Assembly: GCF_011634775.1 (NCBI RefSeq)
Contig: NZ_JAALXT010000005.1
Span: 124,001-188,000, forward strand
DNA: 64,000 nucleotides
Reading direction: 5' to 3'
Source of the DNA: Thalassoroseus pseudoceratinae
Lineage (GTDB): Bacteria > Planctomycetota > Planctomycetia > Planctomycetales > Planctomycetaceae
Each line of letters starts with the position of its first letter. Within the stretch, counting starts at the first letter, position 1. Positions 36,705-46,696 of this stretch are shown one piece after another. Below the pieces are notes generated by a model. It was not told where the DNA came from and made no database searches. It worked only from the letters and a program-made list of their open reading frames with translations. Both the position numbers and the translations under genes were made by a program.

Positions 36705-39398
36705 TTAGCGTTCGCGGGTTTCTTGCTCGCTCAATTTCGCCGACGTCGGCACCACGATTTCCACATGCGAACTGAGAGAGCGTTCACTGCGATTTAAACT
36801 CAGTTCGATGAGTCCACCACTCAAAGACTCAAAGAACGGGTGCGAGAACCCTGGCGGAACGGCGGTGTCAGCGAAACGACTGCGGTGCGGCCAATGCGTG
36901 CTGACCCACCCGGCGCCCGGAGAGTCTTCTGTGGCTGTGACCCATTGTAGTTGGCCTCCGAGTGGATCGAGCAAGTGTCCCTCGTGGATCGTCTTCGCCG
37001 CTTCTGGGACTTCCGCCGGTTCGAGGTGAAGTTGCTGCATCAAGCGATGAAGGTACATCGCCGTATCCGCGGACATCCGCCGCGTTTGAACGTAAGCCTC
37101 AGCTTCAGCGGCGGCTCGAATTTTTGCTTGGGACACGTCGCCAAGAGACAATCGGAGTTGAGCCGATCGTGCAGCGGGTTGCACATTCAAGTGCGGCGTC
37201 ACCTGCTCTAAGACGGCTTTCTGCGGAGCGATCGCAAGCCAATCGTCATTCCAAACCCGAATCCAATTCTTGCGGAACTGTCCGTATCCGTCGGCATCCC
37301 GTTTGATCTTGTCTCGGTCTCGGTCGGAAACGAACAACTGCACCAGCCCCGATTTCTTGGTTTGCCCCAGGAATCCGGGCAACCGTTCTTCGTCGACCTT
37401 CGGATATTTGACCTTGGCATTTTTGATGGTGAAGGGCACCTCAAAGTCCAAAACTCCGGCGAACAGGTGTAGGTCCTTACGGCTCTCTTCGTCGAGACGA
37501 CCAAACAACGGGGAGACAATGTCGAGGAAGAGAATGCTACCCGTTGGTGGGGGAACGTGGACGTCGTCGGGCTTCGGTAGAAACGCCGCCAGCATTCCGT
37601 ATTGGCCCGCCACGAACGGCGTGACGTACAAATCGAACACCAGTCGGATCGTTCCCCGTTTGTCGGAGGGTGCCTCATTGATCGCCAATGCCACCGGATC
37701 GACACGCGTCCAAATTCGCCGATAGAACGTCGTAAACCGTTTGTAAGATTCCACTTCGGACTTTGTCACGCCCTGAATTCCCACATCAGGGATCGGCAGA
37801 AACGTCCCGCGTCCGCCACGGTTCGAATCGGTGGGACGTCCGTTCTTGAGGGTGGGTTGACTGTGGTCGGGACGACTGAGAATCGACGCAGGGAGTAATT
37901 CCGCTGAAACCAAATCTCCGACCGAATCTGCCGAAACTCCTTCGGACTTCGCCACAAATTGAGCGAACGTGACCAATTCTAAATCGGAAGCCGCTTTGGC
38001 TCGTCGTGTCATTTCGATGCGGTACTGCGGACCGATGAAGTTGCGAAAGAATGCGTCGGAAAGGTACACGAACACGGGGCCAATTCGATCATCGGGAAAC
38101 TTGACGGCTCGTGTGTATTGGTACTCTCGAAGCGCTCCCAGCGAACCGTTGGCTTTCGAGATTTCCACAAAGCGTTCCGCGATTTTGCGAGAGTTGGTCA
38201 CCAAGTGGAATCGACCAACGGACACATGGAACGACCGCACCCGATGATCCGACGTCGCCAAGAACGTGCCCTTCGTCTTTCCAATTTGAACTGTCTGAAG
38301 TTTGGCTTGCGGTTCTTGCTCGAGAGCGTGTGATTGTTCCTGTTTGATCCAATCGGCAACACCTTTTGAATCATGTGCGTCAAACACAACCCCGATGGCG
38401 GCCCCTTCGCGGACGAAGAAATCGGTCCCAATCACGGCCAGTTGTTTGAGCGTCTGTGGTGTTAGCAAGTTTTCGGCGGTTGATTGTCTGAGGGCAAGTT
38501 GTTTTTCGAGCTTGGCGTGAATTCCGGGATCGACGGTGTAATCCGCCGTCACTCCCTGCACACCTTGCGAGAACATTTTCAACGTGGCGAACGCGTTGTG
38601 CAGCCAACCGTACTCGGCTACTCCGGCACACCGAATGTAGAAACATTCCTCGGGCACATGGTACGCCAGCTCCTCAACATCACGGCCTGCGAAGTCTTCG
38701 GGGATTTCCACTGCCGGCAGTTCGGCCGATTCTGGTAGCGGTTGATTGGCGATTTCAACGTCATCGGTTCTCTTCAGCAACGTGTCCCGCTGCAATGCCG
38801 CCTTGACCGACCGCGTGCCGATCACCAATTCCGCAAAGTGCGACCATTCGTTCCCGAAAATTCCGGTCCGTCGAGACCACGAACTTTGACGACGACCGTA
38901 AGCCTCATCCAAATCCAACCGACGGGCCAACATCCCGGTCAGGTAGGTTCCGAGTGCTTCCGGCTCCCGATGCCATTGCTGCTTCCGCAGGAACTGTTTT
39001 GGAAAATGCTTCCACCATGTTTTCAGCAAATCCCGATGGTTCGTCGCGTCGTCGTTCGGTTTGACGGTGAGTTGCGTCGGCGGGGTCGTGGCCAATTCCA
39101 GATGAAGCGGTTCTTCGCCTCGGAAAAGAAAGTACACACGCAACTTCGCGACCGAACTGCCCTCGTCTTGCAGCGACCGTACAACAACCGGATAGAAAAC
39201 TCGCTTGTTGTGCTCATCGAAGACAAACGACCGATCGGCGGGGAAGTTGTCTTTCAGTTGCGCTTCGATGTGCCCCACACCGAACGGTTCTCCCAGAAAT
39301 GCGGACGATTGCCATTCAGTCTCCGCGGCCGATGCCGACTGCAACATCACGCAGAGACCGACCAGCCCGGTCACTCGAATCCAACGGAACGCACGCAT
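36705..39398 (-). CDS. Large secreted planctomycete-type protein of unknown function
   Basis: 897 residues with a signal peptide (MRAFRWIRVTGLVGLCVMLQSASA). The rest is a large mixed alpha/beta protein without a domain I can name. A segment near 245-260 (ELAYHVPEECFYIRCAGVAEYGW) and the later FVYLSDAFFRNFIGPQYRIEMTRRAKAA recall large planctomycete proteins that evaluate or assemble secreted factors, but this is only an impression. No transmembrane helix apart from the signal. It lies 85 bases downstream of, and in the same direction as, the 596-residue protein gene, so the two may form an operon. Confidence 0.8.
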   Translation of the reverse strand: MRAFRWIRVTGLVGLCVMLQSASAAETEWQSSAFLGEPFGVGHIEAQLKDNFPADRSFVFDEHNKRVFYPVVVRSLQDEGSSVAKLRVYFLFRGEEPLHLELATTPPTQLTVKPNDDATNHRDLLKTWWKHFPKQFLRKQQWHREPEALGTYLTGMLARRLDLDEAYGRRQSSWSRRTGIFGNEWSHFAELVIGTRSVKAALQRDTLLKRTDDVEIANQPLPESAELPAVEIPEDFAGRDVEELAYHVPEECFYIRCAGVAEYGWLHNAFATLKMFSQGVQGVTADYTVDPGIHAKLEKQLALRQSTAENLLTPQTLKQLAVIGTDFFVREGAAIGVVFDAHDSKGVADWIKQEQSHALEQEPQAKLQTVQIGKTKGTFLATSDHRVRSFHVSVGRFHLVTNSRKIAERFVEISKANGSLGALREYQYTRAVKFPDDRIGPVFVYLSDAFFRNFIGPQYRIEMTRRAKAASDLELVTFAQFVAKSEGVSADSVGDLVSAELLPASILSRPDHSQPTLKNGRPTDSNRGGRGTFLPIPDVGIQGVTKSEVESYKRFTTFYRRIWTRVDPVALAINEAPSDKRGTIRLVFDLYVTPFVAGQYGMLAAFLPKPDDVHVPPPTGSILFLDIVSPLFGRLDEESRKDLHLFAGVLDFEVPFTIKNAKVKYPKVDEERLPGFLGQTKKSGLVQLFVSDRDRDKIKRDADGYGQFRKNWIRVWNDDWLAIAPQKAVLEQVTPHLNVQPAARSAQLRLSLGDVSQAKIRAAAEAEAYVQTRRMSADTAMYLHRLMQQLHLEPAEVPEAAKTIHEGHLLDPLGGQLQWVTATEDSPGAGWVSTHWPHRSRFADTAVPPGFSHPFFESLSGGLIELSLNRSERSLSSHVEIVVPTSAKLSEQETRER

Positions 39399-39483
39399 CG
39401 GGACACCTCCGGTGTGGGAAGACGGGTCGACTTTCCCAAGTGTACCCGAATTCCGTTCTCGGAGTTTCGCTTTTCTCCGGTCC

Positions 39484-41274
39484 CTACTTGACCATGAAGT
39501 TCAGGCGATACGTCGCCACTTTCTGGCTGAGCTGATCTTCCACCGTCAAGACTAGCACATGCGGCCCAAGGGAGATCTGCTGCGGGACCGAAAACTCGTA
39601 GCTGTGGAAATAATCCTGGCGATAGTTGTGACAGAAATCTTCCGTGGCCGGGAAGGACATTTCCTCCACAACCTCACCCGACGGCCCCACCCGGCTGATT
39701 TCAATTCGGGATTTCAACACCGTCTTGTATTGCCCCTCCGGCGTGACGTCGCTTTTGAAGTTGCCGACTTCGGCGTAGAGCAGCACCGGCTGACCGGGAC
39801 GGAATTCATCACGCTCGAAGCGTTCGTAGTTGCCGAAGCTGGAAATCTTGTGACAAAACGCCACGTTCCGCAGTTCCAACCGGGCGTTCTCTTGCAGACG
39901 CCGAACGGCGGTTCGCAATTGAGCGACCGTCTGCGTGGCTCGATAATCCGCATCGGGCATGGCGTTCGTGTCGAAGTAGTTCGCGGTTGCCCAGAAGACT
40001 TGCTGCCAAAACTCTCGGTCCGATGGTGGGATATCCGGAATCGCGGCGAGTGCACGTTCTTCTTGCCCGTCGATCAGGTACAGCAACCGCAAGAAAACGT
40101 GCTGTTGGATGTACCGATTGCGGTCTTCGGGTGTCACCTGATCGGAGTATCGCAGCGATTGCAACCCGGTTTCATACCGAGCAATCACGCTGGCCAACTC
40201 GTCGGGGTTTTCGACGTTGTTCGGTCCCGGCGGCACATTCGATTCCCGAGGAAGCGTTCCTGGAATTGCTTGGTTGGGGTTGCGACTGGCCGTCTGTAAT
40301 GGCGGACGTTGGGCGAAGGGATCGCCATCGGTCTGCGAGTAATTCGGCACACGCGGCGGAGGCGGAAATTGGTCACCGGCCAAACGTCCGTCCTGCGGTG
40401 AGAAATTCCCGTTCGGGTAATACGGTCTCCCCGCCGATTGCGTTTCAGACATCGGTGTTCGTGGACGCGGTTGACCATGTGCGGTCGGTCGCTGAACGAC
40501 AATGTTCGATGGCGAGGGTGACTCGGAAAATCCGTCTGCTGTGATCTCCACCGGGTTTCGCGAGCGACCGATTCGATACACGCCATCGCCGGAGTCTTGC
40601 TGATCGGGACTGGCCAACTCTTCCACAATTCGCTTGGACTGTGATCGGGGAACGCGTCCCCACGGATCGACGGCCCCCAAACCGGGATCATTCGCCGGAA
40701 CGCGACCCGGCACGTGACCGTACGGATCGGCAGTTCCTCGTTGCCCTTGTTCGTTCGCTGGGGCCGGCGGAACGTCAGCAGCAGCCAATTGAATCGGCGA
40801 CTGCCCACGGTTCGGGACATTGTCTCCTGCGAAGTGGCTGTGCCCGGGACTGATGACTGGCATACGAGAGTCCGGCGTCTCTTCCACTTGGCGAACCATC
40901 CGACGAATCCGCAAAATCTGGCGGATCATTGGCGGCTCAAGACCTTTCAGGTCAGCCATCAATTGTTTGCGTTCGGCGGGAGCAGCTGCCGCGAGTTCAC
41001 GGTCGATCATCTCGCGTGTTTCGGCATCGAGATTGTCCCAAGACGAATCGGTCGATTTCGACGTTTTCACCGGCGGCTTCGCGACCGTGTGTTTTGCCAA
41101 TTCGCGACGAAGCGGATTGTCCGCGTCGGCAGTCTCCGCTTCCATGGACTCAGCTTGCGACGTGCGCTCAAACAGAGTGGCCACTTGCAACCCGACCGGC
41201 GCACCGCAGCCGCAGGTCATGGCACAAATCGACACCGCAATCGGTGCCGCGGCGCATCGGGACCATCGGCTCAT
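39484..41274 (-). CDS. Secreted low-complexity planctomycete protein
   Basis: 596 residues. The N-terminus (MSRWSRCAAAPIAVSICAMTCGCGAP) is a signal peptide with cysteines at the end of the hydrophobic core; a lipoprotein is possible, but the lipobox is not canonical. Residues about 90-135 form a charged helix (ETREMIDRELAAAAPAERKQLMADLKGLEPPMIRQIL), 150-350 is Pro/Gln/Asn-rich and probably disordered, and the C-terminal 220 residues look folded with beta strands (GQPVLLYAEVGNFKSD, GPHVLVLTVEDQLSQKVATYRLNFMVK). No family named. Upstream of the 897-residue gene and probably co-transcribed with it. Confidence 0.8.
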   Translation of the reverse strand: MSRWSRCAAAPIAVSICAMTCGCGAPVGLQVATLFERTSQAESMEAETADADNPLRRELAKHTVAKPPVKTSKSTDSSWDNLDAETREMIDRELAAAAPAERKQLMADLKGLEPPMIRQILRIRRMVRQVEETPDSRMPVISPGHSHFAGDNVPNRGQSPIQLAAADVPPAPANEQGQRGTADPYGHVPGRVPANDPGLGAVDPWGRVPRSQSKRIVEELASPDQQDSGDGVYRIGRSRNPVEITADGFSESPSPSNIVVQRPTAHGQPRPRTPMSETQSAGRPYYPNGNFSPQDGRLAGDQFPPPPRVPNYSQTDGDPFAQRPPLQTASRNPNQAIPGTLPRESNVPPGPNNVENPDELASVIARYETGLQSLRYSDQVTPEDRNRYIQQHVFLRLLYLIDGQEERALAAIPDIPPSDREFWQQVFWATANYFDTNAMPDADYRATQTVAQLRTAVRRLQENARLELRNVAFCHKISSFGNYERFERDEFRPGQPVLLYAEVGNFKSDVTPEGQYKTVLKSRIEISRVGPSGEVVEEMSFPATEDFCHNYRQDYFHSYEFSVPQQISLGPHVLVLTVEDQLSQKVATYRLNFMVK

Positions 41275-41510
41275 GAGGGCATCCTTGCTCGCGATGAATG
41301 TGTCGTGTGTGAGTGTCCGAATCCCCGTCGTTCCCGCAACGAAGTCTCGGATTTAATCGCACCGAATTCCGGAAAACGATCGTTTCATGGCACACACCAG
41401 AACGGCGTGCAACCGAACTTCTCAATTCCAGAACGGGTTCATAATGAATGGAACCGGGGGTTTATCCGATCTGCAAAATCGCTGCAAGACCAAAACCGCG
41501 AGCCCGATGG
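41275..41510. other. Intergenic spacer
   Basis: About 236 bases upstream of the 596-residue gene and downstream of the YitT gene. No ORF, hairpin or repeat of note. Confidence 0.4.
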
Positions 41511-42392
41511 TCATCCGATCGGCGTGATGTAATACCGCCCGGAAATCCCCTCGATATCGTGGAAGTAATAGAAGCACGCCGGGTCCGCGGCTTCGATGGC
41601 ATCGATCATCGCGGGCAGTTCCTCATGGGTGAGAATCGTACGGACGATGAAAAATGATTCCCCACTGCGACCGCCCGTGCCCGGATGCACTGTGTATGTG
41701 CGATGCTCCGTCGTGGCGGAAATCGTTTCGCCAACTTGCTTTTGATCCCGTGTGATCACCACGAGCATCGTGATTTTGAACTTCCGATAGAAGTTGTTCA
41801 GCGTCTCCGCAGAGGCGAAAATATACACGCAAGTATACATCAACGTGTTCACGACGGATTCGACTTCACCGGTTTTGACCAAATCCAAAGCCAACCCAAA
41901 TACCGTCGAAGCTGCCCCCGCGAACACCGCAATCGAACCGACCGGCTTCAGATATTTGACCGCGAAATAGGCGGCTAAAATGTCTTCATCGCCGGTCGAA
42001 CCGCGATACTTGAACGCCAACGATTTCGCCACGCCCGCCAGAATTCCCCCGAACAACACCAGAATGATTCGTTCGTTCTGCGGTTCCGGTTGGGCGAACC
42101 GCAATTCTGGCAGGATCATCAACGAGATCACTACCGTCGCCACGACCACCAGCGATCGCAACGCAAACACACGACTGACCTTCGCAAATGCAAACGTCAG
42201 AAGAACTGTCTGAAACGCCACGTACAACCAAATGAAAACCGACTGGCTGTCGAAATAATACGACAACGCCGTCGCGATCCCCTCCGTGCCGGTGAGAATC
42301 ACCTTGGATGGCAGCACGAAGTAATGCAACGCGATCGCGTACATCAATCCCGCCAACACAATCAGACCGTAATCCATCCACACTCGACGCAC
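41511..42392 (-). CDS. YitT-family membrane protein (DUF161 + DUF2179)
   Basis: 293 residues. Five predicted transmembrane helices in the first 180 residues (GLIVLAGLMYAIALHYFVLP, LYVAFQTVLLTFAFAK, LVVVATVVISLMIL, IILVLFGGILAGVAKSLAF and the SIAVFAGAASTVFGLALDL helix) match DUF161. The C-terminal soluble DUF2179 domain (about 205-293) contains ITRDQKQVGETISATTEHRTYTVHPGTGG and the family ending. The glycine-rich GGILAGVAKSLAFKYRGSTGDEDILA loop is the most conserved piece. Molecular function of YitT proteins is unproven; transport or signalling has been suggested. Transcribed alone. Confidence 0.9.
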   Translation of the reverse strand: MRRVWMDYGLIVLAGLMYAIALHYFVLPSKVILTGTEGIATALSYYFDSQSVFIWLYVAFQTVLLTFAFAKVSRVFALRSLVVVATVVISLMILPELRFAQPEPQNERIILVLFGGILAGVAKSLAFKYRGSTGDEDILAAYFAVKYLKPVGSIAVFAGAASTVFGLALDLVKTGEVESVVNTLMYTCVYIFASAETLNNFYRKFKITMLVVITRDQKQVGETISATTEHRTYTVHPGTGGRSGESFFIVRTILTHEELPAMIDAIEAADPACFYYFHDIEGISGRYYITPIG

Positions 42393-42475
42393 GCGATGTC
42401 CTCACGAAGTTTGAGTTTAAAATCGCGGATAGTGTAGCAATCGCGCGAGTCATGGTGAACGATGACGTCGCGGGT

Positions 42476-43876
42476 TCAGAACGATCGTTCCCACCTCTTG
42501 AGTTCCGATTGCAATTCTTGAACAACTTGCGGTTTCTCATCGGCGAGGTTTTGCGACTCACGCGGATCGGATTGGAGATCGAACAACTGCCAAGAGCGTT
42601 TCGGATTTTCGCGGACGATCTTCCAATTCCCTTTTCGCAACGCAGCATGATTTCGATAGCGAAAGTAGAACGACTCATGGGGCGACTTCGCGTGGTCGGT
42701 CAGAACCGGCAGGATATTTTTCCCATCCAACACGACGTCCGCCGGAAGTTTCGCGTGCGTCAATGTCGCGAAGGTCATCAGCAAATCCGGTGACCAACAT
42801 GGTTCGGAAATCGTGATTCCCGCTGGAATCTTCTTCGGCCATCGAGCCATCGCTACAACTCGCAGTCCGCCTTCCCAACACGTGACCCCGCCGCTGCGAA
42901 GTGGATCGTTTGAACCAACATCCAACCCCGTCCGGCCGAGCCTGAACGCTCCATTGTCAGAATAGAAGAAGACCAACGTGTCGTCCGCGATTTTCAGATC
43001 ATCCAAAGACTTCAACACCCGACCGATGGCCGCATCCAACGCCGTCACGACGGCTCGGTAGCGTTTGACGGGATCACGTTCATCCGGGGACATTCCGTAA
43101 GTCTTGAATGCCCAATCCGGAGCTTGCCACTCGTTTGGCTCACCGGGAGCTTTGTTGCGAGCATTCGGAAAGTGCGGTGCATTGAACGGCAAATAGACGA
43201 ACCACGGCTGTTCTTTTGGGGACTGGCGACGGATGAAATCAATCGCGGCGTCGGCGAACAAATCGGTGCAGTGTTCGCCCTCACGATGCAGTTCTTTCGT
43301 GCCCTCGTACAGATCGTGCTTGCCGTTGTAGTTGTGGGTGTAGTAATCCATGTTGCCGGACGCGTGGCCGACGAATTCATCGAAGCCACGCTCAGTCGGT
43401 CGGGATCCGTTCGCGAAACCGATGTTCCACTTTCCGAAACATGCGGTGGCATACGCCGGTTTGGGGGTCTTGAGAATTTCCGGAATGAGCGTCTCGCCTT
43501 GGCTGAGTCCCTCACCGTAATTCCCATCGAGACCGGGCAACTGATAATCCAAGCCGTGCCGTTGCGGAATGCGTCCAGTCAGCAAACATGCTCGCGACAC
43601 CGTGCAGGTGGGCGACGCAGTGTAGAAACTTGTCAGCTTCGCGCCCGACTTCGCCAACCGCCCCAAATGCGGAGCCTTTATTTTCGAAGCCGGGTTGTAG
43701 CACGGTAAATCACCGAAACCCAAATTGTCGGCCGTGATCAACAGAATATTCGGGGACACCACCGGTGCCGCGTCTTCCGCTGACACCGCAACCGACGACT
43801 GAATTCCCGAACCAATCATCAAAGCCGACAGTGCAATCAGCCGCCAAATGTGTGCGGATTGAAAACGATGAAACAC
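42476..43876 (-). CDS. Sulfatase-family protein with atypical maturation motif
   Basis: 466 residues with a signal peptide (about 1-34). The overall order is that of type I sulfatases (ITADNLGFGD, TASPTCTVSRACLLTGR, GKWNIG, FFYSDNGAF), but key positions deviate. The maturation motif reads C91-T-V-S-R95 with Val where CxPxR has Pro, and the usual metal Asp-Asp pair near 50 is Asp-Asn. The cysteine and arginine needed for formylglycine are present, so conversion may still occur. Substrate unknown. Divergent from the third sulfatase gene, with 185 bases between them. Confidence 0.9.
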   Translation of the reverse strand: MFHRFQSAHIWRLIALSALMIGSGIQSSVAVSAEDAAPVVSPNILLITADNLGFGDLPCYNPASKIKAPHLGRLAKSGAKLTSFYTASPTCTVSRACLLTGRIPQRHGLDYQLPGLDGNYGEGLSQGETLIPEILKTPKPAYATACFGKWNIGFANGSRPTERGFDEFVGHASGNMDYYTHNYNGKHDLYEGTKELHREGEHCTDLFADAAIDFIRRQSPKEQPWFVYLPFNAPHFPNARNKAPGEPNEWQAPDWAFKTYGMSPDERDPVKRYRAVVTALDAAIGRVLKSLDDLKIADDTLVFFYSDNGAFRLGRTGLDVGSNDPLRSGGVTCWEGGLRVVAMARWPKKIPAGITISEPCWSPDLLMTFATLTHAKLPADVVLDGKNILPVLTDHAKSPHESFYFRYRNHAALRKGNWKIVRENPKRSWQLFDLQSDPRESQNLADEKPQVVQELQSELKRWERSF

Positions 43877-44061
43877 GAGAGGTCCTTTGTTGAAGGTCAG
43901 TCAGCGCAGGTGGTCATCCCAATGTAACGGGAATTGCGGATGCAAAATACTCAGGCCGGTGGCGTTTCGTGCGGGCGTCGGATTATCATGCGGAGTGTTC
44001 CGCCCTTCAATCGGCGAGATCCAACATCTCACACAATCTCTGCTTCAATGACGGTGATCAC

Positions 44062-45633
44062 ATGCTGTTCCGAAATCCCTTTCGTTGGTCGCAGGCTGCC
44101 TCGCTTGCGATCGTTTTGCTTTTAGTCGTTTCGTCGGCGTCTGCGGCGGAGCGTCCGAATGTCGTGTTGATTTACGGCGATGATGTCGGTTTCGGTGATT
44201 TGAGCGTGAATGGCTCAAAAAAGATCCCCACACCGAACCTCGACCGATTGGCCGCCGAAGGGCTGAACTTCACCGACGGGCATTGTCCGGCGTCGACGTG
44301 CTCGGCGTCCCGGTACACGATGCTCACGGGAATTCTCGCGCATCGGAAGAACATTCGCGTGCTCGGGCCAACCGCTCCGCTGGCGATTTCCACCGACCGC
44401 TATACCTTGCCGCAAGTCTTCAAAGACGCCGGCTACGCCACAGCCGTCGTTGGGAAATGGCATCTCGGATTGGGCGAGAAAGGTCCCGGCACCGATTGGA
44501 ATGGCGTCGTCAAACCGGGACCGCTGGAAATTGGCTTCGACTACGCTTTCCTTCTGCCGAATACCAACGACCGCGTGCCGACGGTGTATGTGGAGAATCA
44601 TCGCGTGGTCAATCTCGATCCGAACGACCCCATCTCGATCGGTAAACCGGCCGGTCCGAATTCCACCGTTTATCCCGACGGGAAGAAGAATCCCGAAGCG
44701 ATGACGTATTACAAAAGCACACATGGCCACAACAATTCCGTGATCAACGGCATCGGTCGCATCGGTACGATGTTCGGTGGAAAGTCGGCGTTGTGGAACG
44801 ATGAAACCATGGCCGATGAATTTGTCGACCACACCCGAACCTGGTTGAATACGCACCAAAAGAAAAACGCCAAACAACCGTTCTTTCTCTACTTCTCCTC
44901 GCAAGACATTCACGTCCCTCGTACGCCGCACCCACGATTTCACGGAAAAAGCGAGTTGGGTTATCGCGGCGATGCGATGGTGCAACTCGATTGGTCGGTC
45001 GGACAGATCATGAAGATGCTCGACGAACACGGTATCGCTGACAACACGATGGTCATCTTCTCATCCGACAACGGCCCTGTGTACGACGATGGTTACGATG
45101 ACGGCACGACGGTGCATACCTCGACGGAAGAAGCCGACCGCGGGCATGATGGCTCCGGACCGTATCGTGGCGGGAAATATCAAATCTACGAAGGTGGCAC
45201 ACGGGTGCCGTTCATTGTCCGTTGGCCCAACCGCATCAAACGGGGGACGTCATCGGCTCTCGTCACGCAGACCGATTTCATTCCGACCTTCGCCGAATTG
45301 CTCGATGTCGAAATCCCCGAAGACGCCGCCCCGGATAGCCAAGTCAATCTTGCAGCACTCCTCGGAGACGACTCGAAAGGCAATCGCTACATCGTCGAAG
45401 AAGCTCGTGGCTTTGCGATTCGCGATCATCAGTGGAAACTCGTCCGCAATGTCGCCGGACGCAGACAACCGCAGAAGATCAACTACGAATTATACGACTT
45501 GTCCGAGGACATCGATGAACAAAACAACGTTGCGAACGCTCATCCGAAAGTCGTTCAACGTCTGGGTGGCATGCTCGAAAAAATCGTGCGGGGAGCAAAC
45601 GTTCGGGACGTATTGAATTCCCAATCGAAGTAG
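44062..45633 (+). CDS. Sulfatase with CxAxR maturation motif
   Basis: 523 residues from ATG at 44062 (MLFRNPFRWSQAASLAIVLLLVVSSASA), a signal peptide; a longer frame from 43969 is rejected for lack of features. Landmarks: YGDDVGFGDLSVNG (metal Asp pair at 40-41), the maturation motif C80-S-A-S-R84 (Ala instead of the common Pro), VVGKWHLG, and FSSDNGPVYDDGYDDG with a Gly/Asp-rich insert. The typical C-terminal YELYDLSEDIDE segment is present. It probably releases sulfate from a secreted or environmental glycan. A GNAT gene starts ten bases after its stop, so the two are co-transcribed. Confidence 0.93.
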   Translation: MLFRNPFRWSQAASLAIVLLLVVSSASAAERPNVVLIYGDDVGFGDLSVNGSKKIPTPNLDRLAAEGLNFTDGHCPASTCSASRYTMLTGILAHRKNIRVLGPTAPLAISTDRYTLPQVFKDAGYATAVVGKWHLGLGEKGPGTDWNGVVKPGPLEIGFDYAFLLPNTNDRVPTVYVENHRVVNLDPNDPISIGKPAGPNSTVYPDGKKNPEAMTYYKSTHGHNNSVINGIGRIGTMFGGKSALWNDETMADEFVDHTRTWLNTHQKKNAKQPFFLYFSSQDIHVPRTPHPRFHGKSELGYRGDAMVQLDWSVGQIMKMLDEHGIADNTMVIFSSDNGPVYDDGYDDGTTVHTSTEEADRGHDGSGPYRGGKYQIYEGGTRVPFIVRWPNRIKRGTSSALVTQTDFIPTFAELLDVEIPEDAAPDSQVNLAALLGDDSKGNRYIVEEARGFAIRDHQWKLVRNVAGRRQPQKINYELYDLSEDIDEQNNVANAHPKVVQRLGGMLEKIVRGANVRDVLNSQSK

Positions 45634-45642
45634 AGATTGAAG

Positions 45643-46632
45643 ATGTCGAAAATCATTGTGCGCTCTTTTCGATCATCAGACTACGACGCGGTCATCGCTC
45701 TGCGTGAAACCGCGTTGCCCAGTTCGCATCCTCGCAACGATCCCAAACGGGCGATCTGTCGAAAGCTCGCGTTTGACGATGGTTTGTTCTTCGTCGCCGA
45801 ACGCGGCGGTAACATCGTCGGCACGGTGATGGCGGGTTACGATGGCGTACGGGGTTGGATTTACTCGCTCGCCGTCGCGGAGGACGCCCGTGGACTTGGC
45901 GTCGGTCGCAAACTGCTCGAAGAAGTCGAACAGACGCTCCGTGACAAAGGCTGTGACAAAATCAATCTGCAAGTGCTTGGGGAGAATTCCCAAGTCGTCG
46001 AGTTCTACCAAAAGTGCGGATTCCGGGTCGAAGATCGCATTTCGATGGGCAAAGACACATTGGTGACAGATGCCATCGCCGAGCCGGTTCCGACCATCGT
46101 GGTGAATCCGGAAATCGAACTCTCACAAATTGTGCGGAAGGATCGAGCCGCCTATTTGCAGTATCTGAATGAATCCGGCGATTTTTACGATCGCATGGGC
46201 AAGATGCCGTTTCCATATCGGCAGAGTGATGTCGACACTTGGCTAATGAAGGTGCAACGCGGCACACTGCGAACGCATAACCGCCGAAATTGGGCCATTC
46301 GTAACGCAGACGGAAAACTCATCGGCGGCATCGGATTGTTCGACATCACACTCAAGCAGAAATGCGGCACAGGGTATTGGCTGGCCAAACGGTATTGGGG
46401 CCAAGGAATCATGACCGCTGTCCTTCGCCGACTCTGCGAATTCGCATTCGAGACCTACCGTCTGCAACGGATGTTCGCTCAAGCGTTGAGCACGAATCCG
46501 GCCTCGGGGAAAGTCCTGCAAAAAGCCGGGTTTCAGCTTGAGGGCACTTTGCGTAACCATTTTTTCCGGGATGGAAAGGGCTACGACCTGCAATATTTCG
46601 GACGACTGAATTCACCGCACGACGCCAATTGA
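45643..46632 (+). CDS. Double GNAT acetyltransferase fusion
   Basis: 329 residues with two acetyl-CoA-binding GNAT domains. The first (about 1-145) has the YpeA/RimI-like DARGLGVGRKLLEEVEQ motif and NLQVLGENSQVVEFYQKCGF. The second (about 160-325) is RimJ/RimL-like with RNADGKLIGGIGLFDI, YWLAKRYWGQGIMTAVL, and TNPASGKVLQKAGFQLEG. Both acetyl-CoA loops look complete. RimL-type domains acetylate protein N-termini or small amines; here the substrates are unknown. The start ATG at 45643 is preferred over TTG 45637. Directly downstream of the sulfatase, with no obvious functional link. Confidence 0.88.
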   Translation: MSKIIVRSFRSSDYDAVIALRETALPSSHPRNDPKRAICRKLAFDDGLFFVAERGGNIVGTVMAGYDGVRGWIYSLAVAEDARGLGVGRKLLEEVEQTLRDKGCDKINLQVLGENSQVVEFYQKCGFRVEDRISMGKDTLVTDAIAEPVPTIVVNPEIELSQIVRKDRAAYLQYLNESGDFYDRMGKMPFPYRQSDVDTWLMKVQRGTLRTHNRRNWAIRNADGKLIGGIGLFDITLKQKCGTGYWLAKRYWGQGIMTAVLRRLCEFAFETYRLQRMFAQALSTNPASGKVLQKAGFQLEGTLRNHFFRDGKGYDLQYFGRLNSPHDAN

Positions 46633-46661
46633 TAATCCGGGGAAACTTGCCAGAGAACATC

Positions 46662-46690
46662 TTGTCGGGTCTGGGGGTGCGTGCTACGAT
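46662..46690 (+). promoter_or_regulatory. Promoter-like pair in front of the structured RNA candidate
   Basis: TTGTCG (46662-46667), exactly 17 bases of spacer and TACGAT (46685-46690); each hexamer matches four of six consensus bases. Transcription would begin near 46697, upstream of the RNA helix starting at 46720. Confidence 0.45.
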
Positions 46691-46696
46691 GCATCT

